Below are positions 41,101 to 49,859 of a stretch of 64,000 nucleotides of DNA, piece after piece (the first letter of the stretch is position 1; each line of letters starts with the position of its first letter). The DNA comes from Penelope pileata (Eukaryota > Chordata > Aves > Galliformes > Cracidae), in contig WBMW01000442.1 of assembly GCA_013396635.1 (NCBI GenBank), forward strand, positions 688,752-752,751, written 5' to 3'. Under the pieces are notes generated by a model that saw nothing but the letters and a program-made list of their open reading frames with translations, did not search any database and had not been told where the DNA came from. Made by a program: the position numbers and the translations under genes.

Positions 41101-41539
41101 TGAACAGGAAGCTGAGGTAAATTTGGCTCAGTATCACATTTGTGGCATGCAGTTGAGCCCAATTCAAATATTGTCCTTTCTTCATTCTTCCTTCTCAGCG
41201 ACACTGAAAATTGCTCCTTTCCCTTCAGTCATCCTCTCATTTGACCTTGCTGACATTTTCTCATAATTTCATTTTCAGAATTTGGTCATGTTTATGAGTG
41301 ACTTTGTTGACTGGATTATCCCAGACATTCCCAAGGACATTAGTCAGCAGATTCATAAAGAGAAGGTTCTCATGGTAGAGGTCTTCATGAGAGAAGAGCA
41401 AGGGAAGCTGCAAATGCTGGAAACCTGGAAAGACAAGGACAAGAAAAAAGGTGAAAACTGTAACAATCACAGCCCCAGACTCTCCAGGAGCCATAGTGGG
41501 AGCTTGTCCTCCTGCCACTCGTATCCTGTTGACGTATAG
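1946..41539 (+). CDS. ANO1: ANO1 (TMEM16A) calcium-activated chloride channel, 27 coding exons, 5' end missing
   Basis: ANO1 is a plasma-membrane homodimer that opens a chloride pore when cytosolic calcium rises; it serves epithelial secretion, smooth muscle tone and gut pacemaker cells. Coding exons: 1946-2124, 4755-5078, 6766-6864, 8020-8171, 9445-9499, 11828-11879, 14397-14462 (segment b), 14956-15011, 16941-16982, 19537-19601, 20229-20363, 21647-21807, 25335-25417, 27207-27218 (segment c), 28035-28106, 29929-30006 (segment d), 31099-31173, 31580-31781, 32457-32568, 33247-33304, 33413-33513, 33970-34115, 35913-36065, 36818-36870, 38223-38407, 40184-40289, 41279-41539. All junctions are GT-AG and keep phase. 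From Met 2017 the product is 981 residues with c and d; I recall 986 for the human form of the same composition. The six calcium ligands of the family are present (numbering without b): N673 and E677 in QNNLFEIGIP, E725 and E728 in TPEYMEM, E757 and D761 in IIEIRLDAKKF. Ten membrane segments are expected. Identity is clear throughout. Confidence 0.97.
4755..5078 (+). CDS. ANO1: ANO1 exon, cytosolic N-terminal domain
   Basis: Residues 37-144: LLNSLSKNPDADCKYGLYF and RKVDYILVYHYKK, ending EAGLELEHDED. This is the rest of segment a and the anoctamin dimerisation region. The Met that starts the short human form (just before DYHEDDKRF) is Ala here (codon 4986-4988, residue 114). The donor is gtaagg. 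The following intron (5079-6765) holds only short TGG-rich runs near 5113 and 6250. Confidence 0.95.
6766..6864 (+). CDS. ANO1: ANO1 exon, cytosolic N-terminal domain
   Basis: Residues 145-177, TKIHGVGFVKIHAPW to LKLKMPTKK, in phase 0 at both ends. This is one of the most conserved anoctamin blocks. The acceptor follows a T-rich tract and the donor is gtaagt. The following intron (6865-8019) begins with a (TG)n run at 6915-6932; nothing else was recognised. Confidence 0.96.
8020..8171 (+). CDS. ANO1: ANO1 exon, cytosolic N-terminal domain
   Basis: Residues 178-228, MYQINQTHGLLKKINSV to YPFSREKQHL. The exon ends two bases into the Leu codon before a gtaagt donor. The following intron (8172-9444) has poly-T/poly-A runs near 8302, 8416 and 9393 and no other recognised element. 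Confidence 0.95.
9445..9499 (+). CDS. ANO1: ANO1 exon, cytosolic N-terminal domain
   Basis: Residues 228-246, FDLSDRDSFFDSKTRSTI, with a gtaagt donor. The following intron (9500-11827) contains the perfect 147-bp inverted repeat listed separately. Confidence 0.95.
9889..10035 (+). repeat. left arm of a perfect 147-bp inverted repeat
   Basis: This segment is the exact reverse complement of 10344-10490 over all 147 bases. The match stops abruptly at the outer edge (before catctgagcac) and at the inner edge (after gcaattctgc). The arms are separated by 308 bp. Transcribed in the ANO1 pre-mRNA, they could form a long hairpin. It does not resemble CR1 or the LTR elsewhere in the window; the family is unknown. 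Confidence 0.95.
10344..10490 (-). repeat. right arm of a perfect 147-bp inverted repeat
   Basis: This is the exact reverse complement of 9889-10035. Read on the + strand, the arm ends with cacaataaagtgctcagatg, which contains an AATAAA hexamer near its outer border. That could be chance or could mark the 3' end of a retrocopied transcript. An assembly artefact of the fold-back kind cannot be excluded without read data. Confidence 0.95.
11828..11879 (+). CDS. ANO1: ANO1 exon before alternative segment b
   Basis: Residues 247-264, VYEILKRTTCTKAKYSMG. The exon ends after the first base of a Gly codon, with a gtaagg donor. Joining to 14397 includes segment b and joining to 14956 skips it; both keep frame. 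The following intron (11880-14396) has no recognised repeat. Confidence 0.95.
14397..14462 (+). CDS. ANO1: ANO1 alternative segment b exon (22 residues)
   Basis: A 66-bp exon between an acceptor (gtgtaaacag) and a consensus gtaagt donor, in the correct phase on both sides. It codes KGEGRKKETALLNKRRK followed by CGKYG. From memory, mammalian segment b reads QGEGRKKDSALLSKRRKCGKYG, so the match is clear. In mammals, inclusion of this basic segment lowers apparent calcium sensitivity. It is 66 bases, so skipping keeps frame. The following intron (14463-14955) shows nothing further. Confidence 0.93.
14956..15011 (+). CDS. ANO1: ANO1 exon after segment b
   Basis: Residues 264-282, GITSLLANGVYSAAYPLHD, with a gtaagt donor. 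The following intron (15012-16940) contains a sense-oriented CR1 fragment. Confidence 0.95.
15634..16083 (+). mobile_element. CR1 LINE 3' fragment, sense
   Basis: About 450 bp resemble the end of CR1: a stretch around ctggagcacctctcctgtga, then agcctggagaagaggaggct, and a 3' end of ctccaaccccagccattctgtgattccgtg, which is the eroded ATTCTATG octamer typical of CR1. It is 5' truncated and diverged, with no coding capacity, as usual for old bird CR1 copies. The 5' boundary is approximate. Confidence 0.9.
16941..16982 (+). CDS. ANO1: ANO1 exon (14 residues)
   Basis: Residues 283-296, GDYEGENVEPNDRK, a 42-bp exon in phase 0 with a gtaagt donor. The following intron (16983-19536) carries an antisense CR1 fragment near 18.5 kb. 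Confidence 0.95.
18468..18630 (-). mobile_element. CR1 LINE 3' fragment, antisense
   Basis: The + strand begins with catcatagaatcatagaatgg followed by gttggaaggga and catccaacctgatcttgaac, which is the reverse complement of a CR1 3' tail including the octamer repeat. It is a short, 5' truncated copy. The boundary at the 18630 side is approximate. Confidence 0.92.
19537..19601 (+). CDS. ANO1: ANO1 exon leading to the first membrane segment
   Basis: Residues 297-318, LLCEEWASYGVFYKYQPIDLV. The third residue is Cys (299) where the mammalian proteins I recall have Tyr. The donor is gtgaga. The following intron (19602-20228) has no recognised element. Confidence 0.95.
20229..20363 (+). CDS. ANO1: ANO1 exon with membrane segment 1
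   Basis: Residues 318-363, RKYFGEKIGLYFAWLGVYTQ then a hydrophobic stretch MLIPASIVGIIVFLYGCA that forms membrane segment 1. The donor is gtaaaa, weaker than most here. The following intron (20364-21646) shows nothing recognised. Confidence 0.96.
21647..21807 (+). CDS. ANO1: ANO1 exon, first extracellular loop and membrane segment 2
   Basis: Residues 363-417. The Cys-rich loop MEMCDQRNNITMCPLCDRTC contains an NIT glycosylation sequon and family-conserved Cys residues, followed by SHLFDNPATVFFSVFMALW entering membrane segment 2. The donor is gtaaga. The following intron is the longest in the gene here (21808-25334); no interspersed repeat was recognised in it. Confidence 0.96.
25335..25417 (+). 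CDS. ANO1: ANO1 exon before alternative segment c
   Basis: Residues 417-444, AATFMEHWKRKQMRLNYRW to TGFEEEE, in the first intracellular loop. The donor is the non-consensus gtttgt, fitting the alternative splicing that follows. The following intron (25418-27206) holds a T/A-rich run near 25815, a 20-bp tandem duplication near 26517-26557 and a long poly-T tract just before segment c. Confidence 0.94.
27207..27218 (+). CDS. ANO1: ANO1 alternative segment c microexon (EAVK)
   Basis: Twelve bases, gaggcagtcaag, code Glu-Ala-Val-Lys, identical to mammalian segment c. The microexon sits after an unusually long T-rich tract (about 27158-27200) and the acceptor ctgaag, and is followed by gtttgg. 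It completes the acidic run EEEEEAVK. In mammals, skipping EAVK strongly changes calcium and voltage gating. Flanking phases are 0, so skipping keeps frame. The following intron (27219-28034) holds nothing recognised. Confidence 0.92.
28035..28106 (+). CDS. ANO1: ANO1 exon between segments c and d
   Basis: Residues 449-472, DHPRAEYEAKVLEKSLRKE and HKHKE, in the first intracellular loop. The donor is gtatgg. The following intron (28107-29928) has an A-run near 28140 and nothing else recognised. Confidence 0.94.
29929..30006 (+). CDS. ANO1: ANO1 alternative segment d exon (26 residues)
   Basis: A 78-bp exon in phase 0 on both sides, coding KHRYFPEEAANKWRQRV and ending KTVMAGVKL. The segment I recall from human is KRRHIPEESTNKWKQRV plus KTAMAGVKL. 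The donor is gttctt, far from consensus, which fits a regulated cassette. The following intron (30007-31098) shows no recognised element. Confidence 0.93.
31099..31173 (+). CDS. ANO1: ANO1 exon entering membrane segment 3
   Basis: Residues 499-523, TDKEKLTWKDRFPAYLTNF and VGIIFM, in phase 0 with a gtaagc donor. The following short intron (31174-31579) holds an A-rich run near 31306-31336. Confidence 0.96.
31580..31781 (+). CDS. ANO1: ANO1 exon, membrane segments 3-4
   Basis: Residues 524-591: VGLTFAIVFGVIIYRIST, then RVTVTATAVIINLVVIII and LDEVYGCIARWLTQI. These segments line the pore region; the Arg of IIYRIS is a pore residue in the family. The donor is gtaggt. The following intron (31782-32456) holds nothing recognised. 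Confidence 0.97.
32457..32568 (+). CDS. ANO1: ANO1 exon, membrane segment 5 region
   Basis: Residues 591-628, EVPKTDKNFEERLIFKAF then LLKFVNAYTPIFYVAFFKG. The donor is gtgggt. The following intron (32569-33246) shows nothing recognised. Confidence 0.97.
33247..33304 (+). CDS. ANO1: ANO1 exon, pore loop between segments 5 and 6
   Basis: Residues 628-647, RFVGRPGDYVYIFHSFRMEE. The donor is gtaact. The 108-bp intron that follows is the shortest in the gene. Confidence 0.97.
33413..33513 (+). CDS. ANO1: ANO1 exon, membrane segment 6 with calcium ligands
   Basis: Residues 648-681, CAPGGCLMELCIQLSII to QLIQNNLFEIGIP. N673 and E677 (numbering without segment b) match the segment-6 calcium-binding Asn and Glu of mammalian ANO1. 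The donor is gtaagt. The following intron (33514-33969) shows nothing recognised. Confidence 0.97.
33970..34115 (+). CDS. ANO1: ANO1 exon, intracellular loop with calcium-binding ExxE
   Basis: Residues 681-730. A basic stretch KMKKFIRYMKLKRRRS is followed by QRYEVDYNLEPFAGLTPEY. E725 and E728 in PEYMEM match the calcium-sensing Glu pair of the family. The donor is gtgagt. The following intron (34116-35912) holds no recognised element. Confidence 0.97.
35913..36065 (+). CDS. ANO1: ANO1 exon, membrane segments 7-8 with calcium ligands
   Basis: Residues 730-781, IIQFGFVTLFVASFPLAPLF then NNIIEIRLDAKKFVTELRRP. E757 and D761 match the last two calcium ligands. The segment is nearly invariant among vertebrate ANO1. 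The donor is gtgagt. The following intron (36066-36817) shows nothing recognised. Confidence 0.97.
36818..36870 (+). CDS. ANO1: ANO1 exon (18 residues)
   Basis: Residues 781-798, GIWYNILRGIGKLAVIIN, with a gtaagt donor. The following intron (36871-38222) shows nothing recognised. Confidence 0.96.
38223..38407 (+). CDS. ANO1: ANO1 exon, membrane segment 9 and glycosylated loop
   Basis: Residues 799-860, AFVISFTSDFIPRLVYLYMY, then the extracellular loop NHTLSSFNVSDF with NHT and NVS glycosylation sequons, ending DLGYEVQIC. The donor is gtactc, weak. The following intron (38408-40183) shows nothing recognised. Confidence 0.97.
40184..40289 (+). CDS. ANO1: ANO1 exon, loop into membrane segment 10
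   Basis: Residues 860-895, RYKDYREPPWSENKYDISKD then FWAVLAARLAFVIVFQ. The donor is gtatgt. The following intron (40290-41278) has T-rich runs near 40846 and nothing else recognised. Confidence 0.97.
41279..41539 (+). CDS. ANO1: ANO1 last coding exon, C-terminus
   Basis: Residues 896-981: NLVMFMSDFVDWIIPDIPKD, then KEKVLMVEVFMREEQGK and a Ser-rich tail ending HSYPVDV. The stop TAG is at 41537-41539. The tail diverges from the mammalian ending I recall, as expected for this disordered cytosolic end. Confidence 0.97.
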   Translation, partial: NLVMFMSDFVDWIIPDIPKDISQQIHKEKVLMVEVFMREEQGKLQMLETWKDKDKKKGENCNNHSPRLSRSHSGSLSSCHSYPVDV

Positions 41540-42958
41540 AGAGAGGATGCAGTTGAGTATGTCGGGGCATTCCACTGGTACATAAGCCATCACGTGAAGG
41601 GCAGAACTTGACTAATGGCCAACCTGGTGCATGTTGAAGGATGTGCTGCCTTTTTGCTCCCATCTTTGTGAGAAATGCTCTTCTTACAAATATGGAGGAC
41701 CACATTCAATTTCTGATAATGTTTATTTTTTTCTTTTGCACAAGCAGTAAAGCAGGGAATTTTTATATTTCATCATTAAATAACACTATTGACATGGGTG
41801 TGTGTTAACAAAGACGTACTTGGTACATCTTGATAGAGGTATTCTCTGAGAATTTGACCTTAGGCTATTAGTTAAATAATTAAAGATAAATTTTAAGTAA
41901 TAATAATACTACTAATTTAAAATATTTTTGGAGCCCCAGGCTTGCAGCTCCATCAGGAAACTTTATAAAGCATATGCAAAATCAGCTTTAGAGCATGCCC
42001 TAGTATTCCTTTTGGCAGGAGAGGAACCATATAAAGTTTACCAGACTTATTTGCTTTCAAAGATACGGTTTAGCTCTGCTGGCAGACATCTGTGTTCGAA
42101 CTTGCAGGTCTGAAACAAAGCTCCCACTGAGTTTTAGGGTCAAATACATGCCTGGGGCACACGTGGCTGTCTGCTGCATACCTGAGAACTCCACTGGGCA
42201 TTGCTCTCTTCGTAAGCATCAGGAAAGCGCATCTGGAAAAGTCCTCCTTACCAATGCACGACTGATGTGGTGGGAAGCTACCTCGGTGCCCCAGGCTGCA
42301 TCGCCCCCACAGGCTCCTCACCCATAGCAAGGCAGCAGCAGCACAATTTTGGAGATTTTCCCAGCAGGCTGATTATCATGGAGCATTTTGGTAAATGCCC
42401 TGAATTAATGAGCACATGTAGAGCTACAGGGAGTCACGCTGCCCTGCCTAGTACAAGGACACCATTCTTGCCAAGGGTTAGTCCCTTTTTCCCTTTGTTT
42501 TAGCACATCCCTTTCTTAGCCGGGTTTTTCTCTGTAGCCCTCTGTCCTTTGCAGGAGAAGGGAGCCAGTTGCTCCGTAGACCTTGTACTGCTGCATGGCA
42601 TTTCCCAGAGGCTATGCCAGAGGAGTAAATCCGAAACATGTACCACTCAGTGTCTTCAAAGGAAGTTTTGCCTGCACTGGGGCTACAGGACCAGACCTTC
42701 AGTTAGTTACAGGACTTTTCTTTTGTCTTAAAATACCCCATCTTTTATACAAGGAGCTTCCTTGAAGTATGTCTAAAATCCTTCCTTGTGAAGCCTATCT
42801 AAATCCCACTGGCTCAACTCTTTTTAAGTATAGCACATTTTAGTTTTGCTTTGTCAAATGATGAACTGCACTTCCAAATAATACTGGTGCAATTATCCTA
42901 ATTTCTTTTATCGCTTTGTCTCGTCCATGGCACTTGCATTATGAATATAAAACTGAAG

Positions 42959-42969
42959 AATAAAATAAA
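42959..42969 (+). promoter_or_regulatory. ANO1: proximal polyadenylation signals of ANO1 (tandem AATAAA)
   Basis: Two overlapping AATAAA hexamers (42959-42964 and 42964-42969) are followed about 35 bases later by tgtatggtttgtt, a GT-rich downstream element. This is a plausible proximal cleavage site. Confidence 0.5.
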
Positions 42970-43299
42970 AAGTAAAGATTTCTTTAAAGTCTAACTACTG
43001 TATGGTTTGTTACAAAACCAAACGTCAAGACTGTTTTCAGTTAGTTGTTTCTTTATCCTTTTCTTTTTTCTTCGCCAAACTAATTTAAAGATTAATGCTA
43101 AAACTTTAAAAAAAAAAAAAAAGCCATATCTAGCTTTTGATATATTTATTTGTTTTAAAGTATGTCATAAACTTGATATTTTTCTGTAGTCTGTCCAAAG
43201 AAGGTACCAGAAAAGATATTATGTGGAAGAGAGAAAATGGTATTAACCAAATATTCTTGAAGCTTATTTAAAATATTGATCCAACCAAAGATTTTTATT

Positions 43300-43305
43300 A
43301 ATAAA
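43300..43305 (+). promoter_or_regulatory. ANO1: distal polyadenylation signal of ANO1
   Basis: AATAAA in ttattaataaagggct, with a T/GT-rich stretch beginning about 10 bases downstream and running some 35 bases. It is the best-supported 3' end for the transcript. Confidence 0.55.
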
Positions 43306-43330
43306 GGGCTTATATTTTGTTAACTCTTGT

Positions 43331-46300
43331 TTCTGTTGTATTTTGACTTGCAGGAATGTCACTATTTTTTAAATTTGTAAGTTATGCTATCTTACTACTG
43401 TAGGGCCAAATCCTGCCTGATTTATCCACACAATAAGCATTATGCCTGGCAGTAGGTATTTACAAGATCAGGCCCATGGACTGCAATAGAACCATGAGTG
43501 CAAACAAATTAAGCAGAATTTTGTCTATATCCTATGAAAGAGTTTTTTCTCTCATTCCGTGGCAGCCCAAAAGATCTAGAAGAAAGCTAAATACGAACTA
43601 CCTATTCTGAGGAGACATCTTAGGGAACTTCTTCTACGGGAATTTCATCTGTAAATACTTATCCAAAAGCGTTCCCAGCTTAATACTGACATTCCTGTAA
43701 ATGGTAGAACTATATCCTGAACACGTACTTATCAGAACCTTTCGTTATTTGCTGAAATCATGAAATAGTAACAGTGGCTTATATTTTCTTTTGTACAGTA
43801 AATGGTTTGAAATGGAATTTTGTATATAAAATCTGTATTACTACTTAGATAACTATAAAACTCTTTCATGGAATCATTTTTTAAGAAAAGTAAATATATA
43901 CTGAACCTGTTTTAGTTCTTTATTTTTTTTTTCTTTGAGCATTTATTTGAAATAAACTTAAACATGCCAGAGTTTCTTCTGTGGGGTGGGTTCTCTTCCC
44001 AATCCTCCTTGTGCTCTGAGTGCAACTACAAGTACTGTAAGATTGGAGACATCCAGGAACTTGTGATGGTTTGCCTAAAACTGGAGCTATGACACTCTTT
44101 GCAGTGCTCCTTGTGTACTCAGACCACAGAGACCAGAAGCAAGAGATTTTTCTGCAGGTAATGACTGCTTTGTTTATAGACATCTTCCTGACAACTTAAA
44201 TTGCAAATCTTGTGTTCTAGCAGCTTTCATTTTTTGGGTCAGAGTGAAACCAATCAAATCCCACTTTAAGATTTAATGCATCCCACCTTAGATGTTTCCG
44301 TCTCCACGAGCACAAAGGAAGACTGGCTTCTAGCATAGACATGGATGGTGCATATACTGTGTCTTAAGAGATGAATCTCATCCTGGGAGCTTTAATTTTC
44401 TTTCGATGTCAGTCTTAGGCATTTAGCAGAAAGTAACGTGTAAGAGTTTTCACCAAGAGATTTGAAATGGGCCCAATATAAGAGTACTACTTGGTTTGTT
44501 CATTTAAATTGAAAAGTTTTTTTCATTATTAGAAGAAACTATAAATGGTAAGCTAAAGGAATGAAACTCAGTGATTCCTTGGCCATGCGCTACTGAATGC
44601 AGCCCTGAAGTGACACAGCAGGGAAGGAGAAAGGCTGCGCTGCGGATCGATCACACTCCTGTTGCACAGTGGAATCTGTACAAGTGGAGCTGGATACAGA
44701 ACATGGCTTGCAGTTTCCATGTTTTTTTCTCTGTGAGAAGAGAGTGATTCTTCCTACCGATTCTTCCTTTTTTTATCAGAAAACACTATTACCTCTAACT
44801 GTAAATGAATTTAATTAGAAGGTGGGAATTCTGTTCGGAGATAATGGCTATGATTACTCTTAAGATCTTGCAACTGTTAGCTTTTAGGGACTAGGTACAA
44901 CACATCAGGCAATATACTTCCCTTGGAGCATGAATAATCTCATTGCAGTCATTTTGCATTTTGCTTGGATTTGTTTGGTATCCAAACAAAGGTAAGACCT
45001 TATTTTTCTACAAAAGATCCATCATCGAGTTAAGCAATAATCCGTGTCAAATACAAAATTTGCTCCAAAATACTTTTCAGCACTCAAAATAACTTTTGTA
45101 GGAGCAGGTACACCGCTGCCTATTTGGTAACTGATTTGGTTTTGTTAGTTCTTAAAGACAAAACTGTCAAGCTGGGTTCATGAGATAGAAGATGTCTTCC
45201 ATAGAGAGATTTGCACTCCTGTTGTGTTGCCTTTCCTGAAAGGTTGCTTGGTGTTTCTTTCATATTTCTTATGCAAGTAGTGACAAGTTGTGTTTTTACC
45301 AATAGCAATTATGCTAATAAGGATTTAATGGAAAAGGGAGAGCTAAGAAAGAAAGATAATATGGAGAAGCGAGGAACTGGAAGTGACCCAGAAATAACTG
45401 AAAACGGCTGGATGTGACTCGCAGGTACCATAGAGGACAGAGTTGAAGGACAGCGATACTTGTGTTCATCTTGTCGCTGAATTCTGCATTGATTTTACAA
45501 CACTCCACGACTTGCATGCAAACCTGTCCTTGGTATGCTTCTGCCAAAAAGTTCGAAGTGCAAAACTCCTTTGATTAGAACAAAACAACACCGTGTATCA
45601 AACAGGAAAATCATTTTAGCGGTTTACTTAAAGAGTGGAGGTCTTCATGAGAAGATGCAGACACAGACAATAGTAGGAAAGATTACAGTTGGAAGCGGCT
45701 ATGTAGAACATTTTTCAGCTATTGCTGAAATACAGTGTTTGGTTTTTGCTATCCAAAGTTTGTGGAAAAGGCAGAATTTCAGCTGGTACATCTGTGGAGG
45801 AAATCACACGCAGCCTGTTGTGTTGACAGTACAAGTCTGAAACTTCTGGATTTCAATGTCACTGTTTCTAAGATACTGTATTACAAATATTTTGCAGTCT
45901 TAAATAGCTTAAGGGTGAATAAGTCTCAAGTCAAGGCATAGATACGTTTCTATTTTTAAACCCTCAGTGCTCTCTGGTGCTGAGCTGTTAATGATCTTTT
46001 TGGCTGTTGCCATTTCCAATAAGTGATAGTAAAACAATTTACTTTTTGTCTTGTTACCTCATCAGTCTGAACTCTCCTGAAGTTTTTTAATCACTGGAGC
46101 ACATTTATATTTTCCTATGACATTTTCAAAGTAAACTATTCTTTTTCCTTTTGCCACTGAAGAAACTATGTCCTAAAATTTACATGGATTCCGGTCAAAC
46201 TCTGATTCAATTCTTTTCACATTCGAGTACTATTTATTCCGTGAGCAAACACAATATGCCATTTTTAGTACAGCGGAGAAAAAAACAAAGTTCTTTTTTT

Positions 46301-49300
46301 CCTTCTCCTTTATTTTTAACCAAACAGGCCTTTCTGAAGAAGAAACCAGTAAAGTGGCTTCTTACTTTTAAGCTCTTCCTTGATTTTTAATAGCATGCAT
46401 GCAGCCTGATTCAAGGCCACCTGCAGCCAAGGAAAATGTTTTCTTTAACTCCCTTTGACTTCAGTACATCTCACATAAGACTAAGCATTGCTTACTGAGT
46501 GATTGGCTCCTCTTGTAATAACGATTCCTAGTACTCGCTCTATGGTACTTTCATAACCTTGAGAGTCAGCTAAAGCCAAAACACATTGCTGCAGATCCGT
46601 TGTGCAAGCAGTAAAGAGTTCTGCACGCTGTTGCGTTAGCCTCCATGAGGAAAAAGGATCAGAAAATCAAAGGCCTTACGTGCTCCTGTAAACTTAGCTA
46701 GCTGCACAAGTTTGAAGGTTTGGAAGTCACAGCTTTCATCTTGCTTAGCACGTGTGAGAAAATTCATGCCAGAATGGCTAACATATCCATCAAGATGCTC
46801 GTGAGAAAAAGAATCAAAACACTGTGTTGTGCTGAGAAACTTAAAAGCTTAACTAAATCAATTTTTGCGAGCAAGAGTTAAACTTGTGTAGTGAAGCAGA
46901 CTTTCTTAGAGCAGTAAATAAAGTTATTCCATATTTATTCTTCTGAATTAAGAAGAGTGGCCATCTTTTCTAGCTAAAGTACAGGAGATAAAGACAAGGG
47001 TAAAGTGGCAGACAGGAAAGGGAGAAATGGCTTTTGAGAGATGTTCTCACATCCAAGTGAGTTGGCAGAGCAGCTGCAGAGGTTGTTTTTCTGGAAGGAG
47101 ACTCACTTCCTGAGGTGAGGCCATCCTGCAGGCAGGTTGTCAGGTATCCTTTGCCAATCTTTCCTGAGCAACGTGCAGTCCCACCCTGCCAAGCAGTGCA
47201 ATAGTGTTGAACATGTGCAGGTGAAAGCTGAAAGGTGGTAAGAAGTGGAACAAACACGCAGTACGAACAGGGAGATTCCTCAGGCTTCAGTGAAGACTTG
47301 GTGACTACGTGTTCTACACTGAATGTGCTGTACAGCAAATAATAGCATGAGCCCCCACAATAAAAATAATGAGTGCAGTGAAACCAATGCTTTTCCCTGG
47401 GAGCATGCCAGCTAATTCTTCCACTCAAAAAGCATCTTTTTTCATGGGCCCAGAATAACCGCCCAAACAGCACTACTTCTCATCATTTTGTTTGCATTCT
47501 GGCTCAACAATTTTGAAGCCTGAACGTTAGACCAGTGCAATCATTTTGTTTCTCACATATTCCTCCAGCAACACAGTTATTTTTAACATCAGAATGATTT
47601 ATAACTCTGATGCATCAGAACGATTTATGAACTCTCGGGCCATTCCCAGCGCTGAAGTCAGAGCGTACTTCCTGCAGCCCCTTCAGCAGCCACCCTTCTG
47701 AAGCCTCGCAGACGACGTGCAGGTGAGTGGCTGATCTGCCCGTGCTGACCCCAGCACTGCATCACTGCTTTGCTGTGCTCACAGGTACGGAATTGCCATC
47801 TATCCTGGTAGGAACACATAATTAACTCAGCTGCTCACATTTATTAATATATTAATCTTCCAAAAACATCTGTAGGTAAAGAAATGTAATTACTCACAGG
47901 TAATTAGCCATCAAATGGGAAAGTAATAAATCTCAGCAGACCAGCCTGCTCCAGGTTTACTGATAGGGAGGGATTAGTCCAGCAGAAAAATTGAGCTTCC
48001 AGCCCTGCCTGAAGCTTCACAGGTTGAGGAGGTTGGTTAGAGGCCAAAGTTTCACCCAAAGTGGAGGGTTCCTGAAGAACAAACCTCATTCCATTTAAAA
48101 TGGGGACACGTGCGTTTCATAGGTACCCCAGAGTACCAGGGAGTTGGAGACCTGAGGTCTAGGCCACTTTTACCTTGAATTTGTTCAAAATCAAGCTTCC
48201 TTTGAGTGGCTTTTCCTAAAGTGAAGGTGAAATTACAGACTGGCCCTAACCTGCTGCTCTGCTTCCTCTGCTGTTCTCTTGTGCCACCAAGAAAGCACAA
48301 AATCCTCAGGACGCAAAGAGACCGTGTGCATCATGACTCTACAACCTGGTGGATGCTGGGCTGACGCTCCTGTGAACATGGAGGTATTTTACTCTACACA
48401 GGGGCCGTTGGGAGCTGTAAGCAGGGAAATGAACAATGAAAGTCCTGAGAGTAGATGAGTGTGAATTTCAGCTACATCTTCTTCCTGGCTTCGGGGAACG
48501 AAAGAAGTAAAGCTAAGAGTCAGTTCCAAAATCCTTCTTAGTAATTTCTTCACTTTTATCTCTATGAATTTTAGTTTTGAAACCAAATTTCTCTACATCT
48601 TTACACCGTGCGTCTTTTAGATCTGACCAAAGAGAGTTGTAGAGCTAAGCTGGCAGTCATCGCTGGGGCTTCCTGTGGGTAAGAAATGCCAGTTAATCAC
48701 TTCCAGGATCAGGTACTTGGCAAAGATATGATAAAGGCTACTTCTGCTTTTAAAAAATCTCACTCAAAAATGAGTGACAAACAGCAAACCTTTATGTGTG
48801 TATGTGTATTTGAGAGAGCATGTGAACGCAATGGGTCTGATCTCCCATTGCACGTAGCTTTGTTAAGGTTGTGTCTCTGAGCAAGAATGTCTCAGGAAAG
48901 TAAGAAAATGCAGTATGTAAATTGTTGAGGGTTGGCAGACAAAACTGTGTGATTGTGCAACCTCTCACATTCTTCTATGGTAAACAGAATGTAGGCAAAG
49001 TATATAAATGCTACATCTTGTATTGTATTAACCCATTCGTCTCTCAGGTCATGCTCCTTCACAGACTTCTCATTTCTGGGATCAAACAACATTTTCCATT
49101 GTGTTTGTGTATGAAAATGAATTCCAGATTGTGGCTTAAGTCTATCTGGTATTTGTTTCTGACTACGATGCTGAGAACTAGCTCAAATTGAAACCTTTAT
49201 TCAGAGAGCAGAAAACAATACTTATTCCACCCCTGCACCTAAGAATCAAGGGAGGGGCATGATGAAACCAGATTTACTTTCTCATTTATGATTTTTAAAT

Positions 49301-49859
49301 TCCAGTGAGTAACTAACCTAGTCATATCCTGTGTCACTTAATGGTTGCATGAAACTATTCACATCCTAAAAGGAAATGACTGCTCCAGATAATAGCCACA
49401 CTGTTCGAGCAGAGAAGGCACTCCCTCTTTAATCGGATTTGAAAAAAACTTGCACCCTCAGACTTCAAATGAGGGTGAGACAATGGCTCAGAGGGAAAAC
49501 ACTGTATTGGCATGTTATTGAGGGGGAGAACAACAATCCTATCAGTGGTTCTACTGCCAACCACAGGTATTTGAGTCAACATTTGTTTTTAAGATATTTT
49601 TACCCCCCTCTTGGTTTGTTGTGGTCAATGTAGTGAGCTCGAAACTGAATTTAACACAAGTCAAATGGGGCCAGTCACTCTGGAAGGTAGCTGGAAGCCA
49701 AGGTATCTTCTGATTTGTGAACAGGCCACTCTGCAGGATGGATGCAGAAACCTATTTGGGAATAAGGCTGCATTTTTCATGACACTACCTGTGGTCAAAA
49801 TGCAGAATAACAACAACCAGCTCCAAAACAGAGCCTGTTAATTCAGAAGAGAATAGAGG
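43331..49859. other. intergenic, no gene recognised
   Basis: AT-rich DNA between ANO1 and FADD. The longest open frames (for example 46970-47473 on the minus strand) lack an early ATG, splice structure or family resemblance. A near-duplication of gatttatgaactct / gatttataactct lies at about 47593-47635. No RNA gene or interspersed repeat was recognised. Confidence 0.6.

Larger units (their letters stand above)
41540..43330 (+). other. ANO1: ANO1 3' untranslated region
   Basis: AT-rich non-coding sequence follows the stop. Overlapping AATAAA hexamers lie at 42959-42969 and another at 43300-43305, the latter followed by a T/GT-rich stretch (43310-43350) suited to cleavage. This gives a 3'UTR of about 1.4 or 1.8 kb, similar to mammalian ANO1. 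A further AATAAA at 43951-43956 could serve a longer form. The end point is inferred. Confidence 0.6.

Noticed and set aside
45535..45840. 101-codon + strand frame downstream of the ANO1 3'UTR
   Set aside because: It has an ill-supported start and no domain. A short stretch (gaggtcttcatgaga) also occurs in the last ANO1 exon, but that match is too short to mean a duplication.
46970..47473. Longest intergenic open frame, 167 codons on the minus strand
   Set aside because: It opens at a GTG, has no early ATG, no splice context and no family resemblance, and its composition is like the surrounding non-coding DNA.
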